Source: Spiroplasma endosymbiont of Atherix ibis
GTDB lineage: Bacteria > Bacillota_I > Bacilli_A > Mycoplasmatales > Mycoplasmataceae
Length of the DNA stretch: 64,000 nt
Direction: 5' to 3'
Assembly (NCBI RefSeq): GCF_964020005.1
Contig: NZ_OZ026474.1
Coordinates: 620,001 to 684,000 of the forward strand
The notes under the pieces are model-generated. The model worked only from the letters and a program-made list of their open reading frames with translations. It had not been told where the DNA came from and did not search any database. The position numbers and the translations under genes were made by a program. Shown one piece after another: positions 1-11,106 of this stretch (positions are counted from its first letter, which is position 1; the number at the start of each line of letters is the position of its first letter).

Positions 1-527
1 GAAATAATTTTTGCTAATTCATTTGTAAAAACTTGCATATCATTTGGTAATTTTTCAATAAACAATTCTAAAGCATCATTTTCATACTCTATTTTAGCAT
101 TTTCAAGTTTTTTGACTAATATATCTTTTTTTTGCTCTGAATTTGGTTCTTCTAATTTTAAAAGTTTACATTTTTCTTCAACTAATTTAGTAATTTTTAG
201 TCGTTTTGAAAATTTATTTGAATTTAAAGTCATAATTATTTGAACTTCTTTATTTGCTGAGTTTAAAATTTGTTCAACAAATTTTATGTCATAATTTTTA
301 TGCATTTTAATTTTACTTTCACTAACAAATCAACAATCATTTATAATTATTATTTTTTTTGTTGAAAATATTGAATAAGTATTTATTTCTTCTAATATAG
401 ATGAAATTGAATCATCAATTAATGAATAATCAAAAATTTCATATTCTTTATTAGTATTAATTTTTTGAATTAATTTTTCTACTTGTTTTTTTATTAAAAA
501 ATTATCATTTGAGTATACAAAGAACAT
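1..527 (-). CDS. holA: DNA polymerase III delta subunit (partial)
   Basis: This is the clamp-loader delta subunit, which opens the beta sliding clamp during replication. Only the N-terminal ~175 residues are in the window; the gene runs off the left edge. I chose the ATG at 525-527 because an AAAGGTGAT ribosome site lies just upstream; an in-frame ATG 30 nt earlier lacks one. The start MFFVYSNDNFLIKKQVEKLI fits the HolA N-terminus, and TGA codons must be read as Trp. It is divergent from rpsT, and comEC lies beyond rpsT. The comEA-comEC-holA-rpsT neighbourhood is conserved in Firmicutes, which supports the call. Confidence 0.85.
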
Positions 528-585
528 ATTTATCACCTTTATAATATAATTTAACATTAAAAATAAAGAAAAAAAATAATTTATT

Positions 586-614
586 TTGAATTACTTATTT
601 TTTTACTATATAAT
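586..614 (+). promoter_or_regulatory. rpsT promoter
   Basis: TTGAAT at 586-591 and TATAAT at 609-614 are separated by exactly 17 bp. The TATAAT lies about 44 nt before the rpsT start codon. This is a good match to a sigma-A promoter. Confidence 0.75.
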
Positions 615-657
615 CTATATGTATATAAAATATCTTGTTTAAAGGGGTGAATTGAAA

Positions 658-900
658 ATGGCAAATATTAAGTCACAAGAAAAACATATTTTAACTAATG
701 AAAAATCACGTCTAGCAAATAAAGCTTTTAGAAGTTCAGTTAAAACTGCAGTTAAAAAAGCTTTATTTGCAAAAGCAGAAGAATCAAAAGAAAAAGATGA
801 TTTAATTAATGAAGCTGTAAGTTTATTAGACAAATCAGTAACTAAAGGAATTTTTAAAGCAAATAAAGCTGCAAGAGAAAAATCAAGATTAATGAAATAA
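658..900 (+). CDS. rpsT: 30S ribosomal protein S20
   Basis: This is the small-subunit protein S20, which binds 16S rRNA early in 30S assembly. The 80-residue product has the family layout: N-terminal MANIKSQEKHILTNEKSRLA, a Lys/Ala-rich helical middle and the GIFKANKAAREKSRL C-terminus. The start is the ATG at 658, 8 nt after AAAGGGGTG; a TTG two codons upstream is in frame but too close to that site. It has its own promoter and a terminator directly downstream, so it is probably monocistronic. It is transcribed against holA and comEC on either side. Confidence 0.97.
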   Translation: MANIKSQEKHILTNEKSRLANKAFRSSVKTAVKKALFAKAEESKEKDDLINEAVSLLDKSVTKGIFKANKAAREKSRLMK

Positions 901-921
901 TTAATTAAACAAATAATAAGA

Positions 922-948
922 AAAACTCTTAGTAATAAGAGTTTTTTT
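922..948 (+). terminator. rpsT terminator (possibly bidirectional)
   Basis: A 10-bp perfect stem (AAAACTCTTA / TAAGAGTTTT) with a 4-nt loop is followed by a T run. It abuts the 3' end of comEC on the other strand and may serve both genes. Confidence 0.8.
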
Positions 949-3006
949 ATATTTTAATTGTTTGCTTATTTTTAATAATATACTTATAACTTGTTTTACC
1001 ATTTGTTACATAAGTTTTACAGTTATATTTATTTAGTGTTTCAATTGTTTCTTTATTTGGAAAATCCAAAGTCATAGATTTGTGACCAGATATATAACAA
1101 GTTTGAGGTTTAATAATTTCTATAAATTTTTCAGAAGTACTTGTTTTGCTTCCATGATGTCCTACTTGTAAAAAATCTATACCCTCTTTTATTTTATTTA
1201 AGAATAATTTATTTTTAATTAATCGATATTCTCTTTTCTTTGTTGTATCTCCTGTAAATAAAATTTTATGTTTTTGAATTTCAACCAAAGAAATTTGAGA
1301 ATTATCATTTTCATCATTGTTGATTAATTCTATAAAATTTGTAATTTTTAAGTCTTTAAAACTATAATTAGTTTTTAAATTATAATTAAAAAATATATTA
1401 TTTAATTTATAAGTTTTTTTATACTTTCAAGCTGATCATAGTGATCTTTATGATTATGGCTTATAAAAACTGCATTAATTTTTCTTACACCTTTATAAAC
1501 TAAAAATTGTTCTAAGCTATTTTTACTAAACCCTGTTCCTTTTCCAGCATCAAATAAAATAGTTCTTTTCTTATATTGAAATAAAAAACTATTTCCATTG
1601 CCAACATTTAACATTGTAATAATAGGACTTATTTGTGAAAATTGATTTAATTCAAGTATCAAAAATGTATTTAAACTAAATAAAAACAAAAAGAATATTT
1701 TTAAGACTCTTTTATTAAATTTAAAGTAAATAATTACAGTAAGTAAAATAAAATAAGTTATTAAAAATAAAAAACTAAAGCTTCCACAAATTGTTATTAC
1801 ATTAATATATGTTAAAGATTTGGAATAAAAGTAAAGTAGATCATAAATTAAATTAAGAATAGGTTTTGCAAATGGAATCATAAAAAAGCAAGAACTAATA
1901 AAACTAAAAGTTATCATGGGAATTAAAAGAATTTTAAAAATTGAACTAAATCAAAATATTTTGTAATAATAAAATATTTGAACAGGTGCAAAAACAGCAT
2001 TTATGATTAAAAAATTGTATAAAATATTTGTCATTGGTTTTTTATCTTTATATTTTTTTAAAAATAAAAAAGCTATAATAGTAAAAATAAAGCCTATATT
2101 AAAAATAAATAAAGGATTTATAAATAAACATGTAATTCAAAGTATTGATAACTTTGTAACTTTTGAAAACTTAAACTTTCAATTTAGCTCAATTCAATTA
2201 ACAATAAGTAAAATAGCTGATTTTAGTATAAATAATTTAAAATTCAAAAGATAACTATAGTAAAAAAATAAGATAATAAGAATTATTTTATATTTTCTAT
2301 ATATTTGAGATCTATCAAGTAATTTTTTATTTAAAAAATTAGAAATAATATAAATATTTAAACCACTCAAATTAATTAAATAACCAAGAGAATAAGAATT
2401 TAAATTATTAAAAATAGAATAATCGCTTTTTTGTTGAAAAAGTAATAATTTAGATAAATCATTAGAGGAGTTTATTATTTTAAATAGAAAATATTGAACT
2501 GAATAAAAATTTAACTTGGTAATTGAACTATTAATTATTTTATATTTAACATTTCTATTTAATAAATAAGCATTAAAGTCAAATTCTCAAAAATTCCCAT
2601 AAACATTGATTTTCTCAAAGTTGCCTTTTAAAGTTATATACTCCCCTATCGATATATTCACCTCCCCTACTTTTAAATAATAGAGAGTATTCAATTGTTT
2701 TATTAAAATATAATTTTCTTTTACTTCAATTACTTTATAAAAACTAAAGTTTAATAGTTTATTAATATCAAATTTATAAAATAATAGAAATAAAGTTAAA
2801 AACAAAATATTAACTAATAAAAAGGGATAAGATTTTTTAATATTAAAACTAAATACTGCCAAAATTATTACATAAAAAACAATACATATATAAATATTGT
2901 CTATATTTTTTGTCATAGCAATACATATAACTGTTAAAAATGTTAAAAAAAATCAATTTATTTTAGTAGATCAATTTAGGCAATGCTTTTTTATAAAATT
3001 AAGCAT
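947..3006 (-). pseudogene. comEC: ComEC/Rec2 competence channel, frameshifted
   Basis: ComEC is the membrane channel that imports transforming DNA, followed by a metallo-beta-lactamase-like domain. The start ATG at 3004-3006 follows AAAGGAAG and overlaps the comEA stop. The N-terminal part has several membrane segments and a ComEC-like FDFNAYL. The MBL part starts with NVGNGNSFLF and HNHKDHYD and ends with QVGHHGSKTS. One frame is open from 3006 down to a TAA at 1402-1404. The remaining MBL half, to the stop at 947, is in another frame. The break is at an A7 run (minus strand of 1414-1420, read A AAA AAA C), where a -1 shift or one extra A would restore a full ~686-residue protein. A true mutation, a sequencing error or programmed slippage would all look like this. 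Confidence 0.85.
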
Positions 3007-3482
3007 TAAAACTTCCTTTATAAATTTCTTGCAGTTTAATCATACACTGTTCATAAGAATTTTTAGTATTTAAAAATATATCTACACTTTTCTCTGCTAC
3101 ATTTTCACTTATACCTCTAGATGTAAAAAAATCTTTTTGAACTTCAAATCTACTAATTCTTAAAACATCCACATTAGGTTTTGGATAAAACAAAATAGTA
3201 TTATTTTTTTTCAAGTTTTTATTATTTTCAATATCAAATAAATTAACTTGTTTTCTCTTAAAAAATCATTTGATTTACTTGTATTTTTTTATTTTTTACT
3301 TTTACAGGTAAAATATCTTGATCTAGTAAAGTTATATCAAATTTCATTTTAAAGTAAACATAATTATCATAAGCTACTTTATAATTTGAATTATTTTCAA
3401 AATTTGTATTTACTATAAAAAATAAACTAGCACCAATTAATAAAGAAAACATTAATATTGAAATATAGCGAATTTTTTTCAT
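2999..3482 (-). pseudogene. comEA: ComEA-like DNA-binding protein, frameshifted
   Basis: This looks like a membrane-anchored DNA receptor feeding ComEC. The ATG at 3480-3482 follows GGGGTG. An N-terminal membrane segment (about residues 5-25) is followed by a short extracellular linker. The C-terminal part, PKPNVDVLRISRFEVQ... then SRGISENVAEKS, resembles a diverged helix-hairpin-helix of ComEA. The first frame ends in TAA at 3258-3260. The HhH part continues in another frame to 2999, and the shift coincides with a T6 run on the coding strand. The stop overlaps the comEC start, so the two were co-translated. The HhH match is weak, and the call rests partly on position. Confidence 0.65.
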
Positions 3483-3508
3483 ATAACACCCCAATTAAAT
3501 TTATCGAC

Positions 3509-3540
3509 AAAAAAATAAAAGTTACAACTTTTATTTTTTT
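3509..3540 (-). terminator. valS terminator
   Basis: A near-perfect inverted repeat (AAAAATAAAAGTT and its complement) overlaps the valS stop codon and is followed by a T-rich stretch in the direction of transcription. Confidence 0.65.
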
Positions 3541-6182
3541 AAATCTTTAAGTTTTTCCAATAATAGAGTATATTGTTTTTTATAATCTTCATATTTTCTT
3601 TTTTCTTCTTCAACTTTTTCTAAAACAGCTCTTTTAATGAAATTATCATTGGAAAGCATTTTTTCACTTCTTTCAATTTCTTTTAAAAGTTCATTTACTT
3701 TTTCTTGAGTTTCTTCTAAGACTTTTTCTTTATCAAAAAAGTCTTTATTTGGAATATCTAAAAAATAATCATTTACTGGAAGTGAAGTAAAATCTTTATC
3801 ATTAATTTCATTTATTTTTAAACTACAATTAACTATTTTTTCAATAAACAATTTAATATAATTAATTTCATTGTCCAATACATTTTTAAATGATGATTTT
3901 GCAATATTTAAATGAGCATTTAAATTGATTGAATTTTTAATATTTTGATTTGCTCTAAATTCTCTTAAAGCTGTTATGATATCAAAAATATGTTTAATTG
4001 AATCAACTTTAATATTAAATTCTTTTTCTAATCATCTTTCTTTTAAAATAGATGATTCTAAATCAAAAGATTGATAAATTTCTTCTGTAACAAATGGCAC
4101 AAAAGGATGTAACATAATTAAAATATTTTTTAATACAAATCCTAAAGTTAATTTACTAAATTCTTTTTGTTCTTTATTTAATAAATCATTCTCTCCTATT
4201 TGAACTTTTGCAAGTTCAATATATCAAGAACAATAATCATCTCAAATAAAGTTATATAAAATTTTTCCTGCTATAGTGAACTCATATTTATCAATAGCTT
4301 CTTTAACTTGTTTTTGAGTTTCAATTAATTTATTTAAAATTCATAAATCTATTTGATTTTTTGCTACATCAACTTTTTTAAAATTTTCTTCAAATTCCTT
4401 ATTTGTTGGAATTTTATCAATATTTATCATAACAAATCTTGAAGCATTTCAAATTTTATTAATGAAATTTCATGTACTTGTTAATTTCTCTTCATTGTAT
4501 CTTAAATCCTGTCCTGGAGATGAATTAGTCAATAAAAAATAACGTAATGAATCAGCACCATACTTTTCAATTACATCCATTGGATCAACACCATTGCCAA
4601 GAGATTTTGACATTTTTGTTCCTTGTGCATCACGAACAAGTCCATGAATTAAAACATCTTTAAATGGTTTTGATTTTGTAAATTCTAAACTTTGAAAAAC
4701 CATTCTAGCTACTCAAAAGAAAATAATATCATAACCTGTAACCATTATTGAAACTGGAAAATATCTTTTCATCATTTCTGATTCTTGCTTAGCTGTTCAA
4801 TCCATTGTTGCAAATGGTCAAAAAGCACTTGAAAATCAAGTATCTAAAACATCTGAATCTCTTGTTCAATTACTTTCATCACTAGGAGGAATAACTCCTA
4901 CATAAATTTCTTTTGTTTTATTATGATATCAAGCGGGAATTTGATGTCCTCATCACAATTGACGAGAAATAGTTCAATCATAACTATTTTGCATTCATTT
5001 ATTTAATGTTTCATTAAATCTATTAGGAAAAAAGTTAATTGCATCTTTTGAACTTTGTAATTTTAATACTTGTTTTGCTAAATGATCCATTTTAACAAAT
5101 CACTGATCTGAAATAAAAGGTTCAACAATAGTGTTGCTTCTTTCAGAATAACCAACTTGATGAATTATTTCTTCTTTTTTAATAAATTTATCTTCTTTTA
5201 TTAGTTTTTCAACAAGTTTTTCTCTTGCTTTAAATCTATCTAAATCACTAAACTCTAATGCTTTTTCATTCATTGTTGCATCATCGTTCATAACAACAAT
5301 TTGTTCTAAGTTATGTTTTAAACCAAGTTCAAAATCATTAATATCATGAGCTGGAGTACATTTCATTACCCCTGTTCCAAAATCAATTTCCACATATTCA
5401 TCTGCTATAACAGGTATTAAAGCTTGATTTGAAGGGTTTACAACTGTTTTTCCAATATACTTGATATATCTTTGGTCTTTTGGATTAACAACTAAACAAA
5501 CGTCTCCAAACATAGTTTCTGGACGAGTTGTTGCAACTTGTAAAAACTGTGATTCATCATTACTTAATGTATATTTAAAATGATACATTGCCCCTTTTGT
5601 TTCTTTATAAATTACTTCAATATTTGAAATAGCTGTTTTTTGCTTTGGATCTCAATTTATAATTCTTTTGCCTTTATAAATTAGTCCCTTCTCATACATA
5701 TTGACAAAAACATAATTGACAATTTCATTTAACTGCTCTGAATATGTAAATTTTTCTTTTGAATAGTCTAAACTAAGACCTAATTTTGCTCATTGATTTC
5801 TAATAGTTTTAGCATACTCTTCTTTTCACTCTCAAACTTTTTCAATAAATTTTTCTCTTCCTAAATCATGTCTTGAAATGCCTTGTTCTCTTAAACGTTC
5901 TTCCACCTTTGCTTGAGTTGCAATACCTGCATGATCCATTCCTGGAATTCAAACAGTATCAAAACCATTTAATTTCTTAAATCTAATTAATATATCTTGT
6001 AAAGCACCATCTCAAGCATGTCCTAAATGTAATTTACCTGTAACATTTGGAGGGGGAATTACTATTGAAAATGGTTGCTTATTTTTATTAAATTCAGCTT
6101 TAAATAAGTCTTGTTTTAATCAAAGTTCATATTTATCTTTTTCAACTTGCAAATGATTATATTTTTTTTCTAATTCTTTCAT
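3531..6182 (-). CDS. valS: Valyl-tRNA synthetase
   Basis: This cytoplasmic class I synthetase charges tRNA-Val. The 883-residue reading frame is uninterrupted under code 4 and has the normal family size. Seen in order: N-terminal catalytic region with [14 protein letters not shown] (HIGH motif), the editing domain (for example [11 protein letters not shown] and [10 protein letters not shown]), the MSKSLGNG signature (KMSKS loop) and a C-terminal coiled coil starting near the last 115 residues. The start ATG at 6182 follows AAGGAG. Expression is probably controlled by the T-box leader immediately upstream, so it should rise when tRNA-Val is uncharged. Confidence 0.97.
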
Positions 6183-6202
6183 ATTTTTCTCCTTTTTAAA
6201 TA

Positions 6203-6421
6203 AAAAAAATCCTATTTTTTAATAAATAAATTAAAAAATAGGAACGAATTGTTTAACAATACGCGGTACCATCCTAATTGACTTTTTAAATAAAGCCCAC
6301 TCAATATCTTTAATTTTTTTAGCTTATACAACATTCAACAGTGATAAATTCTAGTTCACACCAAACACTAGATCTCTGAAAAATATCATTTGCTTACTCC
6401 TTATAAGTTATTTACTAAATT
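6203..6421 (-). promoter_or_regulatory. T-box riboswitch leader of valS
   Basis: The canonical T-box AGGATGGTACCGCG is the complement of 6262-6275. A 12-bp terminator stem (6211-6222 with 6231-6242) followed by a T run lies between it and valS. The upstream leader pairs CTTATA with TATAAG as a Stem I base. A GTT triplet (6337-6339) in the 3' side of Stem I could be the Val specifier, but I assign that only tentatively. T-boxes antiterminate when bound by uncharged tRNA. Confidence 0.92.
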
Positions 6422-6430
6422 ATTATATCA
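6422..6430 (-). promoter_or_regulatory. valS extended -10 promoter
   Basis: The minus strand reads TGATATAAT, a TGnTATAAT extended -10, just upstream of the T-box leader. No convincing -35 is visible at 17 bp. Confidence 0.6.
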
Positions 6431-6437
6431 AATCAAA

Positions 6438-6463
6438 TAAAAAAATAGCATAAAAATGCTATT
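6438..6463 (-). terminator. Terminator of the 6571-7392 gene
   Basis: AATAGCA and TGCTATT form a 7-bp stem with a 6-nt loop, followed by a T run on the minus strand. It overlaps the valS promoter region. A second small hairpin (CTTAAAGG ... CTTTAAG) lies at about 6470-6491. Confidence 0.6.
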
Positions 6464-6570
6464 GGTTTCTTAAAGATTCCGACTCCTTTAAGAGGTATTA
6501 TTATTTATATTTGTTTTAAATTTTATTAAGTATCTACACTTGTTTTTAACTAAGTAAATTATTATATTTT

Positions 6571-7392
6571 TTAGTTAAAATTTGGAGGTGTAGTTGATTT
6601 TTTAACTTCTTTTCAAAAATCAGATTGTTTTTTATTTAAAATTGTATACAAATTTACTAATCTTTCATTTTGAATTGTTTTTTCTTTATTTTCTTTTTCT
6701 TCAACCATTAAAACAAAATTTTGCTTTATTATATCTTTATTTTCAATATTTAAATTTTTTGAAAATTTATTAAATTGTTTATTAATTTCTTTGAAATAAT
6801 TATTCATTGATATTTTATAAATACCATAAATAATAACCATTAAAAATGATGAAAAAATCATACCAACTATAAATAACGAAACTATAAAAGAAATTTGCTG
6901 ACTATTATGTAATACTTTTTCAAAAAGTAAAACTATAAATGTTTTTGATACTTCTTGAGCTAATCCAGATATAGTAGTATAAGTTTTTCCACTATTAATA
7001 CTTATATTATCCATGAATTCAGTTATAATTTTACTATTTAATTTTGAACCTTGAATAATTGCAAATAATAAAAAAGGTGTTATAGATAAAGTTGTTTTTA
7101 AAAAAGCTATTAAATTATTTTTTCTTAGAGTTCATTTTAAAGAAATAACATTATCTTTATTAATATCTAAATTTATAATAAATTGAGTATATTCTTTAAT
7201 ATATTTTGTTAAAATTGCTATAATTCCTGCAAGACCAATTAATAATTTTAAAAAAATTAAAACATATGAATTATGAAATTCTACATTTAAAAAATTAATT
7301 GATGGTAAAATGAAAAAAATTGTAAATAAAATAAAAATTGTACTATAAATTATTCAATTTGCTCATTTTATTTTCTTAACCCTTATCTTCAT
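6571..7392 (-). CDS. Hypothetical multi-pass membrane protein
   Basis: I do not recognise this 273-residue protein. It reads without a stop under code 4. The ATG at 7390-7392 follows GAGG. There are about four hydrophobic segments: two near the N-terminus, one around the region before KLNSKIITEF, and one at ISFIVSLFIVGMIFSSFLMV. They are followed by a charged C-terminal tail of about 75 residues rich in Lys, Glu and Asn, probably cytoplasmic. It has its own terminator and lies alone between valS and an accessory island. Confidence 0.7.
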
Positions 7393-7801
7393 TTTTTTTA
7401 TCCTCAATATGTATATTATAAAAGAATAAAAATATTTTGCAACTTTCTTCTTTTGCCGGCTGTGGGAAATATTAAGGGGGTGATGGCCATATTAATTAAT
7501 TTGAATTAATCAAATTTAAACCATATTCAAGTAAATATTTAAAAACTGCAAATTTCGAGTTTTTTATTTCACAAAAATATTAACATAAATAATTTAAAAA
7601 AACTAAATAAATTTCTTTTTTTACCGAAAAACGAAGTTTTTGGTAACAGGATAAGGAATACTATCACTTTTTTTGGAAAACCCTTTATTAAAGGGTTTTT
7701 TACCAAAAAAAATGCTAGCATTCGCAATTTTTGTGCTAGCATAAATACTAGCTCAAAAAGAACTTGGAGGCCAAGTTTGCAGTTTAATAGATTTTAAAAA
7801 T
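7393..7801. other. Gene-free stretch with dispersed repeat and hairpins
   Basis: About 400 nt without a gene. It contains repeat R1 (7461 to about 7549), which is ~85% like 62848-62929 and shares tgtgggaaatattaag with 59611-59626. It also holds a hairpin with poly-T (7676-7701), and TGCTAGCA-type palindromes at about 7713-7741. These may be end structures of the neighbouring ISLre2-type element, but I could not fix its boundaries. Confidence 0.6.
7676..7701. terminator. Hairpin AAAACCCTTT / AAAGGGTTTT
   Basis: A 10-bp stem with a short loop and A/T runs on both sides. It could terminate transcription in either direction, including that of the transposase at 7802. Confidence 0.6.
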
Positions 7802-8896
7802 TTAATGTATTAATTTTCTAATTAGTTCATTATATGAAGATTTTTTAGAATCCAAAATAGGAATTTTAGCTAATTTTAAATTTCGTTTTACAAAATTATT
7901 ATGCCTATTTGGAATAAACATTTTTAAATTATAATATATTTGATCTTCTAAATTTTCTTTAAACTTAAAATAAATTATTTCTAAAATATCAATATTATTA
8001 ATTTTTGTTGCTTTTAAATTAATAAGTAAATCAAATGTTTTTTTATTATAAATTTTAGCTCCATAACCTTTAATGGATTTCACTAGGTGACTTACTGCAC
8101 TTTCAGCAAAACATCCAATATATCAATCTTTAAAATGATTTTCAATTCCTTTAATATTATTTGAAATATATTTAATAGTTTCCTTAATTCTTTCATTTTT
8201 TAAACCAATTGAATCAATATTTTCAGATAAAAAATTAATTAAAGATTTAATATTTTTAGATTTATATTTATCAATAGCTAATTCATATAATTTCATTAAT
8301 TTACTTTTATTTTTACTTCTTTTATAAGGAAAACAAAAATATATTTTTTGAAATAAATGAAATTTATCTAAAAAAAATTCCGCTCCTAAATTATTTGCAA
8401 TTTCTGAAATCCAATTTGCCCCATCTCCACAAATTACAAATTTTTTATTAGTTAAACTTCTATAATTTTTTTCTATTTCGTTTTTTAATCAATATGAATA
8501 ATCATAAGTATTACATGACTTATCTTTTAAAAAAGTTTTTAAAAATACTTTTTTATTAATTAATTTATTTCTTTTACCTTCTTTTTGTTTTCCTTGATAT
8601 GCAACAGCAACCCTAACTCTAAATCATCTTTTTTTATTTTTAAATCTAACTGTTGTTCAACAATCATCAATATCCACATAAACAGGTAAATCATTTTTAA
8701 ATTCTTCATTAGATACATCTAAATTTTTAAAATCAAATTTAGCATTTCGTTTTAAAATATTTGATATTGTTCTTTTTGTAATATTTGATTTTTTAATTTT
8801 TTCTCAAACTATAATATGACTTTCACCATTATTAAATGATTCAAGAATTTCTTTTTCTAAAGAAAATGATATTCTTTGATATTTTTCTATTTCCAT
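7802..8896 (-). CDS. ISLre2-family (UPF0236) transposase, probably N-terminally truncated
   Basis: Open under code 4 for 364 residues. Recognisable ISLre2/UPF0236 features are YVDIDDCWT near residue 85, FRVRVAVAYQGKQKEGKR, the FVICGDGANWI block and the EFFLDKFHLFQKI block, which carries the conserved D-x-FHL. The usual family members are longer (well over 400 residues), and the expected N-terminal ~80-100 residues are missing. The ATG at 8896 has no ribosome site, and the frame closes upstream at 8924-8926. The 3' end of the ThiF-like gene lies 12 nt upstream, so the element was probably cut at this junction. Terminal repeats were not identified. Confidence 0.7.
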
Positions 8897-8907
8897 ATAT
8901 GGATCTG

Positions 8908-10127
8908 CTAAGAAACTACATTTACATTAAATTTTTTCATATATTTTTTAACATGTTCAATAATTTTATTCTTCACTTCTATAGGATTTATTTCATTCAT
9001 TTTTAAACTACTAATATTTAAATTATTTAAGTCTTTAAAACTTACAGGAATTTGGGGAACATCGACTTTTTGACTTATTTGATCACTTACATATTTTTTT
9101 CAATACATAATTACTTGTTCATAAGTTAACTGCTCTATTTTTTGACTAGTATTAATTGTTGTATAAGCTATTAAATAATTTTTTAAATGAACTCCTTGTA
9201 ATGAGTCTCAAAATTTAAATATGTTTTGATCTTTAGCAATAAAATCTAAACTAGAAAATTTTGTATAATCTTTTGCTTTATTAGAGATATAAAGGAGTTT
9301 ATGAATTGTACTTCCTTTTGTAGCTAAAAATTTTTCATTACCTGGATTAGAAGAATCTACCTCTTTTTTAACATAATCTTTTAAATAAATAACATACTGT
9401 CATAAACCTTCTATAGACAATTGTTCATTCAAATTTAAACTTATATTTTCGTGCCTTTCAATTGTTTCAAGTTTTTCATTTAATTTTAATCTGTCAACTT
9501 GATAAACTTTTGACATATCAAATTTCTCAAGAAGTGTAACTCCACTATTTGCGACAATTGCTTCAGCAATAATTCCTTTATTTAAGTCTTTAAAATCTTT
9601 TATTCTATTTCCATATTTATCAAGTGGATTTTGATAGAAAGGAAACTTCATATTTCTTTCAATGTAGATATATTCATTTCTCATTCCTGTTTGAGGATTA
9701 ATTAAATAATCATAATCAGGGTTGGGTTTTCCATCTCCTAAAGTTTTTTCAATTAATTTACTTTGTTCTAAGTTTTCTTTTGGATTTCATCCAAGTCATA
9801 ATCAACACAACTTATTATTATTGCTTTATTAAATGCATTGTTAAAAGATTTAATTATTTTAAATAAAGAATTCTCTTTATTTAAAAATTTATTAATAGAA
9901 TAACAATTTTTAAATCTACTTATACTATTTATTTTTTTAGCTAAACTTTCAGCTTTATAATTGTAAACATCATGAATTTGAAAAGATTGTCGCATAACGT
10001 TTTTATATTCAACTTTATCTCCATCAATTAATACTAAATTATCATTATTTGATAAAAATTTTGCTAGTTTTCCAGCAAGAAGACCGCCAGTGACTCCTAC
10101 TCCAATTAAAAATATTATTTTATCCAT
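8908..10127 (-). pseudogene. ThiF/E1-like adenylyltransferase-fold protein, frameshifted
   Basis: The N-terminal 118 residues have a Rossmann-type ThiF fold: FLIGVGVTGGLLAGKLAKF as the nucleotide-binding loop, VLIDGDKVEYKNVMRQSF as the Asp/Asn-Arg-Gln adenylate motif, and IIISCVDYD as the CVDN-like strand. The pattern is closest to E1-like proteins of PRTRC-type loci. This frame ends at a TAG (9768-9770). A second frame, open from about 9825 to 8908, continues LGWNPKENLEQSK... for ~290 residues that I do not recognise. One missing G near 9791 would join them as GLGWNP. The ATG at 10127 follows AGGGA. No catalytic Cys typical of ubiquitin E1s is evident. Function is unknown. Confidence 0.6.
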
Positions 10128-10147
10128 TTTTTTCCCTGGGGAAAATT
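10128..10147. repeat. 20-bp near-palindrome, copy 1
   Basis: TTTTTTCCCTGGGGAAAATT is identical to 11087-11106. It lies between the ThiF-like and DnaI-like genes, and its complementary strand supplies the AGGGA ribosome site of the former. It may be an operator or a structural RNA element. Confidence 0.7.
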
Positions 10148-11072
10148 AAAAATCAATATATTCAAAATTTTTATTTTCAATTTCATTAGAGTATCTTTTA
10201 TCAATGCCTTCAAATTCTATATTTAAATTAATTATTCCTTTTAATCTAGAAATTATTCTTGAACTAGATATATTATCAGATTTAGTACTATAGTTTTTTT
10301 CTAACTTATCTATATCATAATTTGAAGTAATTATTGTAATTAAAGTATTATCTTGTTCGCTCTTTTCAAATCTTTCATTTAATAAATTGTAAATATAAGG
10401 AAGTGTTGATTTATGAATAAATTCACTTCCTAAATCATCAATAATTAAAATTTGTTTTTGAGCTAAGCGACTAGGACTTGGTGCATAGATTCCTTCATAA
10501 CCATTTTATCAAGCTTGTTGATGTGATTTAATTCACTTTGAGATATTAACTATTTCAGAATTAGATTTTGAATTTTCAACAAATTTATTAATAAAAGTGG
10601 TTTTACCAACTCCTGGTTTACCGTAGATATAAATTACATTATTTTTAAAATTTTCTTTTTGTTTAACTTTTTCAAATAAAGAATTAAATTTTATATAATC
10701 TAAATCTTGATCAACATTGAATTTAGTTTTAATCATAAATTTTGTTACAAATTCTCTATACTCTTGAGAATTTTTATTATTTAACTCTTCAAAGAAATTA
10801 GCTAAAATTTCTCCTGAAATCAGATTTACTTGTTTTTCTCCTAAAGAGTAAATTATTTCTTGATAAAAATGAGTTTCTTTAGTTTTGTAATTAATAATAT
10901 TGACTTCAATTCCAAAACGATTCTTATATTTACTAGATAAATAGTAATTTTTGTAAATTCAAATTAGTCCATTTTTATTTCAAGGACTTTGAATTGCAAA
11001 TGCTGTTTTATTACTATTTCAACCCTTAAATCAATGGTTTAATAACCACACTTTTTTATTTTCACTCCCCAT
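10146..11072 (-). pseudogene. DnaI/DnaC-like helicase-loader ATPase with in-frame stop
   Basis: A 309-codon gene of DnaI size. It has a Walker A IYGKPGVGKTTF, a Walker B QILIIDDLGSEF, and the sensor-like TIITSNYDIDKL. The ATG at 11072 follows AAAGGA. A TAA at 10506-10508 interrupts the frame between the Walker motifs, right after a TGA-encoded Trp; the same frame resumes as NGYEGIYAPSPSRLAQ. A single substitution therefore inactivates it, unless the stop is suppressed. No dnaB/dnaD-like gene lies next to it, and it is paired with a ThiF-like gene and repeated palindromes. That suggests a plasmid- or phage-derived loader rather than the chromosomal dnaI. Confidence 0.7.
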
Positions 11073-11086
11073 AGATGTCCTTTCTA

Positions 11087-11106
11087 TTTTTTCCCTGGGG
11101 AAAATT
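11087..11106. repeat. 20-bp near-palindrome, copy 2
   Basis: Identical to 10128-10147. It sits about 15 nt upstream of the DnaI-like start codon. Two identical copies, one before each gene of the pair, suggest a shared regulatory site. Confidence 0.7.

Noticed and set aside
10146-11072. Chromosomal dnaI
   Set aside because: It carries a nonsense codon between the Walker motifs and lacks the usual dnaB/dnaD neighbours; an essential loader would not tolerate this if it were the only copy.
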